From positions 1-64,000 of the forward strand of contig CALVDL010000010.1 in assembly GCA_944326305.1 (NCBI GenBank): DNA of 64,000 nucleotides, given 5' to 3'. The translations under genes and the position numbers were made by a program. Source of the stretch: an uncultured Bacteroidales bacterium (GTDB lineage: Bacteria > Bacteroidota > Bacteroidia > Bacteroidales > UBA932). Under the pieces are notes generated by a model. That model saw only the letters and a list, made by a program, of their open reading frames with translations. It did no database searches and was not told the DNA's origin. Numbering within the stretch: the first letter of the stretch is position 1; each line of letters begins with the position of its first letter. Below, in pieces: positions 52,703 to 61,078 of the stretch.

Positions 52703-54328
52703 ATGAGGAAAGATGATATGAAACGTATATTGTATATCATGTGTGCTGCCGTTGCCGCAGCGGCGATGTCTTCATGTGTGGACCGCGAACAGGGAAAGAT
52801 AGATTTTACGACGGACATTTCGGATTTCACCATCGGTCCGGAAGGCGGCATACGCCGCATCTCCATTACAGGGGACCCGGATGATTCCTGGTCTGCAGTG
52901 ACCGGGAACGAATGGATACTGGTCTCCCCTGCCACGGGGAAGGGCTCTGCCGTGTGCAGCGTAAAAGTGGACACCACTGTCCTGGACCAGGCGCGTACGG
53001 GCAAGATAGACTTTACGGTGGACGGTAAGATAAAGACGCTCAACATCACGCAGGACGGCTTTGTAAAGGAGATCACCTACAATCTTGAGGACGGCGGGGA
53101 GGTCATGGAGATACCGGACTATGCAGCCTACGGGGAGAACCACTTCGAGGTCGAAGTTACGGCTAACGTCCCTTTCAATGTAGTTATTCCGGAGGAGGCC
53201 GCCTCCTGGCTGGCATGCAGGGCATACGAGCAGGAGTCCGCCAAGTACAGGCCGCGCACTGTAAAGCTCGTTTTCGACTATGAGGTGAACACGAAGACGG
53301 TGGAGAACGTGGCGGATATCGTCCTTACACCTGACGGGTCGGAGTCCGGCGAGGATATGAGCGGGGTCGCTGATGCCGCGTTTACCGTAAGGCAGGCTGC
53401 GGCGCCTGAAATAACCGATGACAGGAGGGGTGATTCCCTGGCCGTCATCGCTATAGCCAGGGATCTCGGCCTGTATTCATCATACGACAGGTCCAGGCCA
53501 ATGGATACCTGGGAGGGCATAACTCTCTATACCGCAGATGACATAAGGGAACATCCGGAAAGATGGCCGGATAGCTATATAGGCAGGCTGAAGAGTGCTG
53601 AATTCTTCCTGTTCAACACCGAGAGGTCGCTCCCGTACGAGGTGCAGTACCTGAAGACCGCCGACTCCCTGGCCTTCATCAGCAACGGCAACAACCAGCA
53701 GAAGTCGATAGACCTCGGTACGGAAATAACGAACCTTGAGAACCTCAGGTCCTTGTCTCTGATAGCATACGGTATAGCTTCACTGCCTGAGGAGATGGTC
53801 AACATGAAGGGCCTCGAATATCTGGACATTTCGGTGAACAATCTTTCCGCAGTGCCTGAATTCCTCCGCCAGGAGAACTTCCCGAACATGAAGTACCTGA
53901 TGATCAAGAGCAACCGCAGGGTAGACCTGCGTGACCTGAGCAACACCACGGAGGACCTCAACACCATCGGCCTTTACACCGAATTCCCTGAATGGCTGCT
54001 CGAATGGTCGAACCTCAGGTCCCTCGTGCTTTCGAACAACTATTTCTACGGCTCCATACCTGATATGGAGGATTACGGGGAGAGGTATTCCGCCGAAGAG
54101 GCTTCCGCCCTCGGAAAGCCTGAGCTCGAGGGGACGCCGAAGGTGCTCCCTAACACCACCACCTTCTCTATCAACCTGAACAGGCTTACAGGAGAGCTGC
54201 CTCAGTGGCTCCTGCTCCACCCGAACCTGGCCCGCTGGGACCCTTATGTGGCCGTGTTCAACCAGGAGGGCAAGGATGCCGACGGTAAGCTTGCCGGCTT
54301 TGACAATGTCCCTAATGATATATTCTAA
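52703..54328 (+). CDS. BACON plus leucine-rich-repeat lipoprotein, 541 residues
   Basis: The lipobox is AAMSSC; the start may be the ATG at 52703 or that at 52718. Two BACON-type domains (about 35-117 and 120-225) contain PEGGIRRISITGDPDDSWSA, VDTTVLDQARTGKIDFTVDG and AADIVLTPDGSE-like VADIVLTPDGSE. A linker with DSLAVIAIARDLGLYSSYD follows. The LRR part (about 320-520) has EITNLENLRSLSLIAYGIAS, LEYLDISVNNLSAVPEF and LRSLVLSNNYFYGSIPDM. The gene begins 5 bases after the previous stop and ends 6 bases before the next start. BACON domains bind carbohydrate or mucin in some proteins and act as spacers in others. Confidence 0.78.
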   Translation: MRKDDMKRILYIMCAAVAAAAMSSCVDREQGKIDFTTDISDFTIGPEGGIRRISITGDPDDSWSAVTGNEWILVSPATGKGSAVCSVKVDTTVLDQARTGKIDFTVDGKIKTLNITQDGFVKEITYNLEDGGEVMEIPDYAAYGENHFEVEVTANVPFNVVIPEEAASWLACRAYEQESAKYRPRTVKLVFDYEVNTKTVENVADIVLTPDGSESGEDMSGVADAAFTVRQAAAPEITDDRRGDSLAVIAIARDLGLYSSYDRSRPMDTWEGITLYTADDIREHPERWPDSYIGRLKSAEFFLFNTERSLPYEVQYLKTADSLAFISNGNNQQKSIDLGTEITNLENLRSLSLIAYGIASLPEEMVNMKGLEYLDISVNNLSAVPEFLRQENFPNMKYLMIKSNRRVDLRDLSNTTEDLNTIGLYTEFPEWLLEWSNLRSLVLSNNYFYGSIPDMEDYGERYSAEEASALGKPELEGTPKVLPNTTTFSINLNRLTGELPQWLLLHPNLARWDPYVAVFNQEGKDADGKLAGFDNVPNDIF

Positions 54329-54334
54329 TATTCA

Positions 54335-56119
54335 ATGAAGCTGAAGATGAAAAAAACGATAATGGCTTTTGTTGCTTCCCTGGCAGCCGCCTCTTTAATG
54401 CTTGGCGGCTGTACGGAGGAGAAGGCAGGCGCACCGGAGGTAGATGAAGGTGTCGTATTCGAATTCTCTATGCACAAGGTCTATGAAATGGACATAGATG
54501 CCATAGATGAGATAGCCGCCGTAAAGATCACCCTTGTCAGGGACGGCGAGAGGATAGAGCTCCCGACCATGAATGTCTCCGGCAGCGCGGAGTTCGTCCA
54601 GACTGAGCCCTGCCCGCTCTCTCCGGGCGAATACAGGTTCGTGAACTATAAGGCCTATGCCGCAGACGCCTCATTCATGTTCGAGGTGGATGTGGACCAG
54701 GAGAATACATTCAGCGTTGCGGCAGGGGAGATAACCCATTTCCCAATCCCGGTGTCCGTGAAGATTGTCAACTACCCTACTAACTACCTGAAGAACATAT
54801 TCTCCGGATTCTGCCAGGAAGTATGGGGCGATGACGAGTCCTTGTGGCCTTGGGACTTTGAAGAGGATATTGCCGACTGGGACTTCGTGGAGTTCGAGTA
54901 TGATGACTACGGCAACCCTACGGCACTTGTCGGACTGACTTTCTGCGGGACCCATACCATACTTCATGAGGACGGGTCCGTCGAGACTGAACAGACACCG
55001 TTCCTCTCCATGACCAGGATTCCGGACTGCATAAACAGGATAGAGACCCTGTACCATCTGACCATCACGGACCTTCCGAACCTGAAGGAGCTGCCTTCCG
55101 GCCTGGACAAGCTCCGCTACCTGGATGCCGTACTGATCCAGAACACAGGTGTGGAGCAGCTGCCAGAGGATATGTTCGGCGCAGATGAGATATTCTCGCT
55201 CATTGTCACGGACAGCCCTCTGAAGGAGTTCCCGGCCGGTGTCTCGCAGCTTTCGAAGCTCAACAACCTCGTAATCCGGAATACAGACATAACGTCCATC
55301 AATGCATCCCTTGGCGGCCTTGCGGAGCTGGCTTATGTGGATTTCAGCCACAATGCCGGTCTGGCTTCCATCAATGATGATATATTTGCCGGATCTTCTT
55401 CGCTGAATTTCCTGTCGCTGGCAGGAGACACGGCGCTCTCGTTGTTCCCGTCATCGGCGGCCGATGTGCAGATAGAGAGTTTCGGACTGGACCTTTCCGG
55501 CTGCGGGCTCTCCTCCCTTCCGAAGAATGTGCTTCATCCGGGAATCACATCCCTTTACCTGGACGACAACAGCTTCACGTCTGTGATTCCTCTGGATGGC
55601 TTCTCCAGGATAGAGACACTGACGATGAACGGAAACCCGATTTCCGGCAGGCAGAGCGTATCTTCATCCACACTTCAGATGCTTGAGCTCTCCCGCTGCT
55701 CCCTTTCCGAGATGCCGGATGTGTCTGGCTGCCAGGAGCTGCGTGTGCTCGAGATGAATGAAAACAGCTTCACTTCTATCCCTTCCATAGATTTCGCGTC
55801 CTCCAACAGGAAGATGAGGCGGCTGTCCCTTTCCGGGAACACCTCCCTCGTTTCGCTGCCGGACGCCGGGGATTTCACCCTTTATATGGACAACGGGAAA
55901 GTCGCTGATTTTGCCGCCCTTTACCTGGATGACTGCCCGGCCCTGACATGGACTGTGCCAGCTGCGTGGAATCCTGTGGACCTTCCTGAGACACTTGATC
56001 CTGAAAGCCTGTCCCCGGATGTGGACGGAGCGGCAACGAAAGCCGATGTCGATGATGCGTTCACATATGTAGGAAGGGTGGGCGTTTCAAGGCGCGGGTC
56101 TCCTGGAGTCACATTCTAG
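54335..56119 (+). CDS. Leucine-rich-repeat surface lipoprotein, 594 residues
   Basis: The lipobox is LMLGGC (Cys26). An N-terminal beta-sandwich (about 35-150, VVFEFSMHKVYEMDIDAIDE, PTMNVSGSAEFVQTEPC) is like that of the 878-residue neighbour. LRRs run from about 220 to 560 (LYHLTITDLPNLKELPSGLD, LAYVDFSHNAGLASINDDIF, LSSLPKNVLHPGITSLYLDD, LEMNENSFTSIPSIDF). The C-terminus ends with a basic VSRRGSPGVTF tail. It is the last of the three LRR lipoproteins. An inverted repeat of GCCGGCC type lies after its stop (about 56131-56168) and may reduce read-through. Confidence 0.78.
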   Translation: MKLKMKKTIMAFVASLAAASLMLGGCTEEKAGAPEVDEGVVFEFSMHKVYEMDIDAIDEIAAVKITLVRDGERIELPTMNVSGSAEFVQTEPCPLSPGEYRFVNYKAYAADASFMFEVDVDQENTFSVAAGEITHFPIPVSVKIVNYPTNYLKNIFSGFCQEVWGDDESLWPWDFEEDIADWDFVEFEYDDYGNPTALVGLTFCGTHTILHEDGSVETEQTPFLSMTRIPDCINRIETLYHLTITDLPNLKELPSGLDKLRYLDAVLIQNTGVEQLPEDMFGADEIFSLIVTDSPLKEFPAGVSQLSKLNNLVIRNTDITSINASLGGLAELAYVDFSHNAGLASINDDIFAGSSSLNFLSLAGDTALSLFPSSAADVQIESFGLDLSGCGLSSLPKNVLHPGITSLYLDDNSFTSVIPLDGFSRIETLTMNGNPISGRQSVSSSTLQMLELSRCSLSEMPDVSGCQELRVLEMNENSFTSIPSIDFASSNRKMRRLSLSGNTSLVSLPDAGDFTLYMDNGKVADFAALYLDDCPALTWTVPAAWNPVDLPETLDPESLSPDVDGAATKADVDDAFTYVGRVGVSRRGSPGVTF

Positions 56120-56197
56120 ATATTGCCGATGCCGGCCGGGAAGCTGTACTGTGGCTCCGGGCCGGCTGTTCCGTATACTGATTTCTGACATGGACAG

Positions 56198-56929
56198 ATG
56201 AAGATTCTGCTTGCGATATTCCTCAGCATAGGGTGTCTTGTCCCGCTGTCCGCCCAGGAGCCCATGTCCATGGATTCCTCGGTGGTGAACATTGGCACCA
56301 TATCGGAGGACGACCCTCCTGCCGAGGCTGTTTTCCGTTTCAGGAATTCAGGCCCGGACACCCTCAGAATACTGCAGCTCCTGACTACATGCGGGTGCGT
56401 CAGGTCTTCATGGACAGCCGCCCCTGTCCTGCCGGGGGCATGCTCGTCGTTCTCGCTCTCATTCGCCCCCGAGGGGCATCCGGGGCCGGTCGACAGGCCT
56501 GTCTATGTATATTACAGGGCAGGGGACAGGAGCCTGATGAAAGAGGTGAGGATAACGGGCCATGTGGAAAGGTCTTCCGACAGGTTCATACGTTACAGGT
56601 ACAGGTGCGGGGCCCTGCGCCTTATGCAGGACAAGGTAAAAATGGGGCAGGTAGGCCAGTCCCGGCGCCGTGTCTCGAGGATTGCCGCAGGCAACGGTGG
56701 CAGCCGTCCCCTTTCGGTGAGCGCCGTAAGGCTTCCGGGTTTCATGGATTTCGGGACAGAGCCGGTGACGATACCCCCGGGAGGCACGGCCGACCTGGTA
56801 TTCAGCCTCGATGCCCGTAAAGCCGGAGGCCCGGGGCATATGGAATTCCCGGTGGTGCTCATTGTCGATGACGGGGTGTCGAAAGAGAAGATGACTGTCA
56901 CCGTGACTGCCGACATCGCTGCGGATTAG
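56198..56929 (+). CDS. DUF1573 secreted protein
   Basis: The 243-residue product has a signal peptide (1-19, CLVPLSAQE). The DUF1573 pattern follows: VVNIGTISEDDPPAEAVFRF, then FRNSGPDTLRILQLLTTCGC and the LPGACSSFSLSFAPEGHPGP turn. A second Ig-like (ASH/MSP-like) domain covers about 125-243 (SRPLSVSAVRLPGFMDFGTE, IPPGGTADLVFSLDARKAGG). These proteins are common in Bacteroidota with no settled role. It follows the LRR operon after 78 bases and may be cotranscribed or have its own promoter. Confidence 0.8.
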   Translation: MKILLAIFLSIGCLVPLSAQEPMSMDSSVVNIGTISEDDPPAEAVFRFRNSGPDTLRILQLLTTCGCVRSSWTAAPVLPGACSSFSLSFAPEGHPGPVDRPVYVYYRAGDRSLMKEVRITGHVERSSDRFIRYRYRCGALRLMQDKVKMGQVGQSRRRVSRIAAGNGGSRPLSVSAVRLPGFMDFGTEPVTIPPGGTADLVFSLDARKAGGPGHMEFPVVLIVDDGVSKEKMTVTVTADIAAD

Positions 56930-57058
56930 CCCGCATTGTCTGCGCGAAGCCTTTTCCCGGGACAGGATACCCTGGCCGCGGAGGGGCCTTGCAGCCGGTA
57001 AAGTGAAGAAAACAGTACCGGAAAACCTGAATGAAAACGTACTTAAATATTTTTGATT

Positions 57059-58150
57059 ATGAAAACAAGACATTTCATCCTCTTCTTGCCGCTTCTTGCG
57101 GCAGCGGCCTCCTGCGAAGACAGGGCCGGAACGGACAGCACACAGCAGGACCCGGTATTTGCATATTGGGAACAGCCCCATTCGGCTATGGCCGGCCTTG
57201 CCGGGAATGTGGAGTCCGTAATCGAGTATACGGTAGAGGAAGGGATGCGCTTCCCGTTGTCCTATATGGTGTTCAACGGAAAAGGCGGCATTGTCTCGTA
57301 TGACCCTACAGGGATGAGCGTCCCGGAGTCTTTCATAGAAGGCGGTTCCGAGGCGGAGGGGGCTTCTGCTGCCACGAAGGCAGGCTTTTTCGCCACATCA
57401 AGATATGAGTTCAGCTATGATGCTACCGGGAGGGTGGCATCGGTGAAGAAGTATGACATGATGCCGGAGCCTGTCGCGGAATACACCTTCGCTTATGGGG
57501 ATGCGGGTGTATATGCGCCTCTCGACATCACAGGTACAGGCATTTCGCTTGTGGCCCGGGTGCTTTCGGTAAGGTCCGGGTACATCGGGGACGCCCCGGA
57601 CCCTGAAGCCTCGTCCAGCTTTCTTTTCGAAGCACGGGACGGCGGCGCGTATACGTGCCTGTGTGAAGGGACTTCGGATGCCGCTGTCGTAAGGGAGTCC
57701 GAAATCGCATACGAAGGTTCTCTCCCTGTCCTTGAGACCGCAGTATATTATTCCGGGACAGGGGCCGGGAGGGTCAGGACCGCTGACGAGACTGTCACTT
57801 ATACATGGGACAGTGAAAAAGGTATCCTCCTGTCGTGCGTCACGGAGAAGAGGGACGCTGACGGGACCGTGACGAAGTCGGAGGACAGGTACAGCACCAC
57901 GTTCCCCATGAAAAAGACCTATTCTGCCACATGGGCCGGGGAAACGCTCCGTACGGAACTCCGGTATACATACGATTCTGACGGAAGGCTCCTGGAGTCC
58001 GCCTATACTCCGGGGTACGAGGGCTTCGGCTCGGACATCATGATGGAGTACACGACGTTCGACGTGTACGGGAACTGGACCGGGGCGGTCCGGACAAGCT
58101 CCGACGGACAGTACAGTGTATTCAGGGAAATCACATGTTTTGAAGAATAG
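57059..58150 (+). CDS. Hypothetical lipoprotein with YD-repeat-like strands
   Basis: The ATG at 57059 is chosen over a TTG at 57053 and gives 363 residues. The lipobox is LAAAASC. The body has strands of the RHS/YD-repeat style: YEFSYDATGRVASVKKYDMM, TVTYTWDSEKGILLSCVTEK, LRYTYDSDGRLLESAYTPGY, TTFDVYGNWTGAVRTSSDG. No toxin or protease domain is attached. It is similar to small lipoproteins of unknown function in Bacteroidota. A 129-base gap precedes it. Function unknown. Confidence 0.65.
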   Translation: MKTRHFILFLPLLAAAASCEDRAGTDSTQQDPVFAYWEQPHSAMAGLAGNVESVIEYTVEEGMRFPLSYMVFNGKGGIVSYDPTGMSVPESFIEGGSEAEGASAATKAGFFATSRYEFSYDATGRVASVKKYDMMPEPVAEYTFAYGDAGVYAPLDITGTGISLVARVLSVRSGYIGDAPDPEASSSFLFEARDGGAYTCLCEGTSDAAVVRESEIAYEGSLPVLETAVYYSGTGAGRVRTADETVTYTWDSEKGILLSCVTEKRDADGTVTKSEDRYSTTFPMKKTYSATWAGETLRTELRYTYDSDGRLLESAYTPGYEGFGSDIMMEYTTFDVYGNWTGAVRTSSDGQYSVFREITCFEE

Positions 58151-58174
58151 GGCTGTGCAAATCCGGACATATTC

Positions 58175-58203
58175 TTGGATTTTTCAAATAATGAGTATCT
58201 TTG
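58175..58203 (+). promoter_or_regulatory. Promoter of nagB
   Basis: TTG (58175-58177), an 18-base gap and TATCTTTG (58196-58203) match the Bacteroidota consensus. Transcription would start near 58210, leaving a leader of about 43 bases. Confidence 0.7.
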
Positions 58204-58209
58204 TATGTT

Positions 58210-58235
58210 TGGCATATGCCTTTTCAGGAGGCATA
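58210..58235 (+). promoter_or_regulatory. Inverted repeat in the nagB leader
   Basis: GGCATATGCC (58210-58219) is a perfect palindrome at the predicted transcription start, and its ATATGCC half pairs with GGCATAT (58229-58235) across a nine-base loop. It may be an operator or a leader hairpin. No regulator is seen nearby. Confidence 0.4.
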
Positions 58236-58252
58236 TCATAAATTTATGTACA

Positions 58253-59047
58253 ATGAGACTGATTATTGAAGACACCAACGCCAATGTGGGCAAATGGGCT
58301 GCAAACTACATTGCAGACAGGATCAACAGCCACCAGGCAAGTACCGGAAGACCTTTCGTGCTCGGCCTTCCTACAGGTTCCACCCCGCTTTCTACCTATG
58401 CGGAGCTCATCGCCCTCAACAAGGCAGGCAAGGTTTCATTCAGGAATGTGATCACGTTCAACATGGATGAATACGTAGGACTGCCGGAGGAGCATCCCGA
58501 GAGCTATCACTCGTTCATGAGGAACAATTTCTTCAGCCATGTGGACATCAATCCTGAAAATGTCAACATCCTCAACGGGAACGCGCCTGACCTGCAGGCC
58601 GAATGCGACGGGTACGAGGAGCGTATCCGCAAGGCAGGCGGGATCGACCTGTTCCTCGGCGGAGTAGGCGAGGACGGACACATCGCCTTCAACGAGCCGT
58701 TCTCTTCCCTCAGCTCCAGGACCAGGGTCAAGACGCTGACCTACAATACTCGCGTGGTCAACTCCCGTTTCTTTGACAACGATGTGGACAAGGTGCCGCA
58801 GTGCGCCCTCACCGTAGGTGTAGCTACCGTAATGGATGCAAGGGAAGTGCTTGTTCTCGCCATCGGGGCAAAGAAGGCACCTGCCGTAAAGCAGTGCGTG
58901 GAAGGCTCATACAGCCATGCTTGGACCATTACCGCCCTTCAGACGCACCCTAAGGGCATCCTGGTGTGCGATGAAGGCGCTGCAGAAGAGCTGAAGGTAT
59001 CTACTTACCGTTATTTCAAGGATATAGAGAAAGACAACATTATCTAA
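58253..59047 (+). CDS. nagB: Glucosamine-6-phosphate deaminase
   Basis: The enzyme converts glucosamine 6-phosphate to fructose 6-phosphate and ammonia, feeding amino sugars into glycolysis. The ATG at 58253 gives 264 residues, close to the Escherichia coli enzyme, and removes an unlikely leader. Active-site residues align without gaps to the E. coli numbering: Asp72 in FNMDEYVG, Asp141, His143 and Glu148 in [27 protein letters not shown] (38-50) is the phosphate-binding loop. It is convergent with a GH123-like gene, which may supply hexosamine. GH20 at 3226-4857 is another possible source. Confidence 0.97.
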   Translation: MRLIIEDTNANVGKWAANYIADRINSHQASTGRPFVLGLPTGSTPLSTYAELIALNKAGKVSFRNVITFNMDEYVGLPEEHPESYHSFMRNNFFSHVDINPENVNILNGNAPDLQAECDGYEERIRKAGGIDLFLGGVGEDGHIAFNEPFSSLSSRTRVKTLTYNTRVVNSRFFDNDVDKVPQCALTVGVATVMDAREVLVLAIGAKKAPAVKQCVEGSYSHAWTITALQTHPKGILVCDEGAAEELKVSTYRYFKDIEKDNII

Positions 59048-59066
59048 GACAGAAAACTCCTGTCTT
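59046..59066 (+). terminator. Terminator hairpin of nagB
   Basis: AAGACAG (59046-59052) and CTGTCTT (59060-59066) form a 7-bp stem with a 7-base loop directly at the nagB stop codon, followed by TCGG. The T-rich 3' arm supports weak intrinsic termination. Confidence 0.5.
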
Positions 59067-59080
59067 TCGGAATAATATGT

Positions 59081-59119
59081 TTGAGGGGTGACCGGAATTC
59101 ATTGCCGGCCGCCCCTCAA
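59081..59119. terminator. Second, larger hairpin between nagB and the GH123-like gene
   Basis: TTGAGGGG (59081-59088) pairs with CCCCTCAA (59112-59119), and an inner CCGG/CCGG pair extends the stem across a small internal loop. T-rich sequence follows on both sides, so this can end both convergent genes. Confidence 0.65.
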
Positions 59120-59125
59120 TGTATT

Positions 59126-60943
59126 TTACCGGATCAGCGTCATCACGCTTTGTACCCCCTTCCATGCCGGTTCATGTGCCAGGTCCCTGATATCAAGGGA
59201 GGAAAGCGCCTTTTCCAGCTCCCCTGCCTTCTTTGTCCTGCCGTCCCTTGTGTACTCCTCCATGAGGATACGGATTTTCTCGTATGCCTGTATCCCCTCT
59301 GTCAGCTTCTCCAGTCTCATGGATGTACGGTTCCCCGGATATACAAGGTAGGTGTCGCCTCCTGCCCAGGTGCGGAACCTCGAGTCAAGCAGCGGCTCGA
59401 GCGGCCAGCTGTTGTATGCCCAGCGCAGGTACCCGTCGACATTCTTCGCCGCCATGTACAGCCCGATCCAGGTGGCTTCGGCCAGAGGGGAGAAGGTGAA
59501 TGTGTTGGGATATGGTTCTGCGCAGCAGGTGTACAGCGTACTGATCCTGCCTTCCTGCCTGCGTCTTTCAAGCACTTCATCGGGGAAGTTCTCGTTGATG
59601 GTGATGCAGTAGTCGTACAGCTGGTCTTCTATCTCGGGATGATAGTTTCCGGCAAGCGATATCCTGAACTCCGGATCGGCTTTCTTTATTACAGCGATTG
59701 TCTTCTGCATGACTTCCATGGGCCTCTCGTCCATGGCTATGGTGCAGATGTCGAACCAGCCCTTGTCTTTCAGATGCCCCGAGAATGCCTTCAGCATGCT
59801 TATCCACATATCTTCATATTCCGGCTCGCCCGGGGAAGTCTGTATGGCCTTCATGCTGTCGGAGGCCTGGTCGAAATACTGGAACGACAGTGCCCACGGC
59901 ACCATGGAGTAGCAGTTTATCTCCCGGTCTATCCCGCAGCTCATCATGAATTCCACCCATCTGTCGAACACGTCGAAGCAGAAGGCCCAGCTCCCGTCCA
60001 CCTTGCGGATCCATGTCACCATTGATTCGAACCAGTCGTGCGTCTGTCCGTTCCAGGGCTTGTGCATAATGCTCGCGGTGATGACCTTCTGTCCTGACCG
60101 GGCGAGGCGCTCCATCATTGGCCTCATCACGTCCAGGTGCTCCTGGCTCCAGAGCGGTACCTGGTAATACCGTGCTGCCGCAAACGGGTTCTGCCACAGG
60201 TCCAGGTGAAAATGCCACTGCGACGGCTCCGGAAGCACGTGGCTGTCCGCCCTTATGTTGAGCTCGAGCGAGCCTATAGTGCGCTCACCGTCCTTTACCG
60301 TCAGCCTGCCCCTGTATGTCCCTGGTGCAGCGTCCCGTGGTATCCGGCAGGACAGCCAGATGGCCTGGACGCCCATCTTTTCCAGGGAGGTCTCTTCAAG
60401 GCAATGGTCTATGCAGTCGGCGACCATCGTGGAGTCATATACCATGTGGTCCGGCCTCTGCCCGCATGCCCCGCGCCCGTCCTTGTTCAGCTGGTCTGTC
60501 ATGACATAGCGGACAAACCCTGTCTCGAAGCTTTCCCCCGGGATCCGGGCCCCTCCCGGACCTTTGAAATCGGAAACCTCATAGCGGAGCCTTTCGAGCC
60601 CGTCCTTTGTCCAGACCACGGCCTGGGCATAGACCTTTTCCCCTCTCCATCCGCTGATGCCCTGCAGCCTGCAGGTCTTTGACATCGGCACTGAAGTCCT
60701 TGAATACCTGACATCGGTGCTGCCCCACGAAACCCGTGTGCCCTCCACTTCCTGCCACTGTGCTTCCGACGGCTTTTCATGCTGCGGCAGCTCCACATAG
60801 CTCCCCACCGGGAACCTTTCCTGTCCTGTCGGAGTCCCGCACTGGGTCTTCCATTGCCCACGGGCCATGCCATTGTCCTGCCCCGTCACCGCTACCGGCA
60901 TGAGCATGCCGATGACGAAGCCTATGGATAGAATTCTTTTCAT
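59126..60943 (-). CDS. GH123-like glycosidase (DUF4091)
   Basis: The ATG at 60943 gives a signal peptide (MKRILSIGFVIGMLMPVAVTG) and 605 residues. The N-terminal beta-sandwich (about 30-235) includes PRDAAPGTYRGRLTVKDGER, the usual accessory domain. The catalytic barrel (about 240-560) has LPEPSQWHFHLDLWQNPFAA at its start, and the neighbouring Asp405-Glu406 in ICTIAMDERPMEVM matches the Asp-Glu pair that GH123 uses for substrate-assisted cleavage of N-acetylgalactosaminides. RWAYNSWPLEPLLDSR and FRTWAGGDTYLVYPG are DUF4091 motifs. It may release GalNAc or a related sugar, which fits the adjacent nagB. Specificity is inferred. Confidence 0.78.
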   Translation of the reverse strand: MKRILSIGFVIGMLMPVAVTGQDNGMARGQWKTQCGTPTGQERFPVGSYVELPQHEKPSEAQWQEVEGTRVSWGSTDVRYSRTSVPMSKTCRLQGISGWRGEKVYAQAVVWTKDGLERLRYEVSDFKGPGGARIPGESFETGFVRYVMTDQLNKDGRGACGQRPDHMVYDSTMVADCIDHCLEETSLEKMGVQAIWLSCRIPRDAAPGTYRGRLTVKDGERTIGSLELNIRADSHVLPEPSQWHFHLDLWQNPFAAARYYQVPLWSQEHLDVMRPMMERLARSGQKVITASIMHKPWNGQTHDWFESMVTWIRKVDGSWAFCFDVFDRWVEFMMSCGIDREINCYSMVPWALSFQYFDQASDSMKAIQTSPGEPEYEDMWISMLKAFSGHLKDKGWFDICTIAMDERPMEVMQKTIAVIKKADPEFRISLAGNYHPEIEDQLYDYCITINENFPDEVLERRRQEGRISTLYTCCAEPYPNTFTFSPLAEATWIGLYMAAKNVDGYLRWAYNSWPLEPLLDSRFRTWAGGDTYLVYPGNRTSMRLEKLTEGIQAYEKIRILMEEYTRDGRTKKAGELEKALSSLDIRDLAHEPAWKGVQSVMTLIR

Positions 60944-60978
60944 TTGAGAGATTTTTAGTGTTATTGTCCTTTGATTTT

Positions 60979-60986
60979 CAAATATA
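60979..60986 (-). promoter_or_regulatory. Candidate -7 element of the GH123-like gene
   Basis: TATATTTG on the minus strand fits TAnnTTTG about 36 bases before the ATG. The -33 region is weak and lies within an 18-bp inverted repeat. Confidence 0.5.
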
Positions 60987-60999
60987 GCCAAAGATTCGT

Positions 61000-61017
61000 C
61001 CGGAACACTGGTTCCGG
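61000..61017. promoter_or_regulatory. Candidate operator in the divergent GH123/phosphatase intergenic region
   Basis: CCGGAACACTGGTTCCGG has perfect 7-bp arms and a four-base ACTG centre. It lies between two divergent genes and covers the -33 position of the minus-strand promoter. A regulator that controls both genes could bind here. Confidence 0.45.
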
Positions 61018-61049
61018 GAAATTTTGTTCCTGTATTGCGTTAAATTTTA

Positions 61050-61057
61050 TAGCTTTG
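61050..61057 (+). promoter_or_regulatory. Candidate -7 element of the phosphatase gene
   Basis: TAGCTTTG matches TAnnTTTG 21 bases before the chosen ATG. TTTG upstream is at 61023-61026, about 23 bases away, somewhat longer than usual. Confidence 0.4.
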
Positions 61058-61078
61058 AAGCCCCAAATATATTCAGCT

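Noticed and set aside
57048-57055. TATTTTTG as a promoter for the YD-like lipoprotein gene
   Set aside because: It ends four bases before the ATG at 57059, so transcription would start inside the coding sequence, and no -33 element is present.
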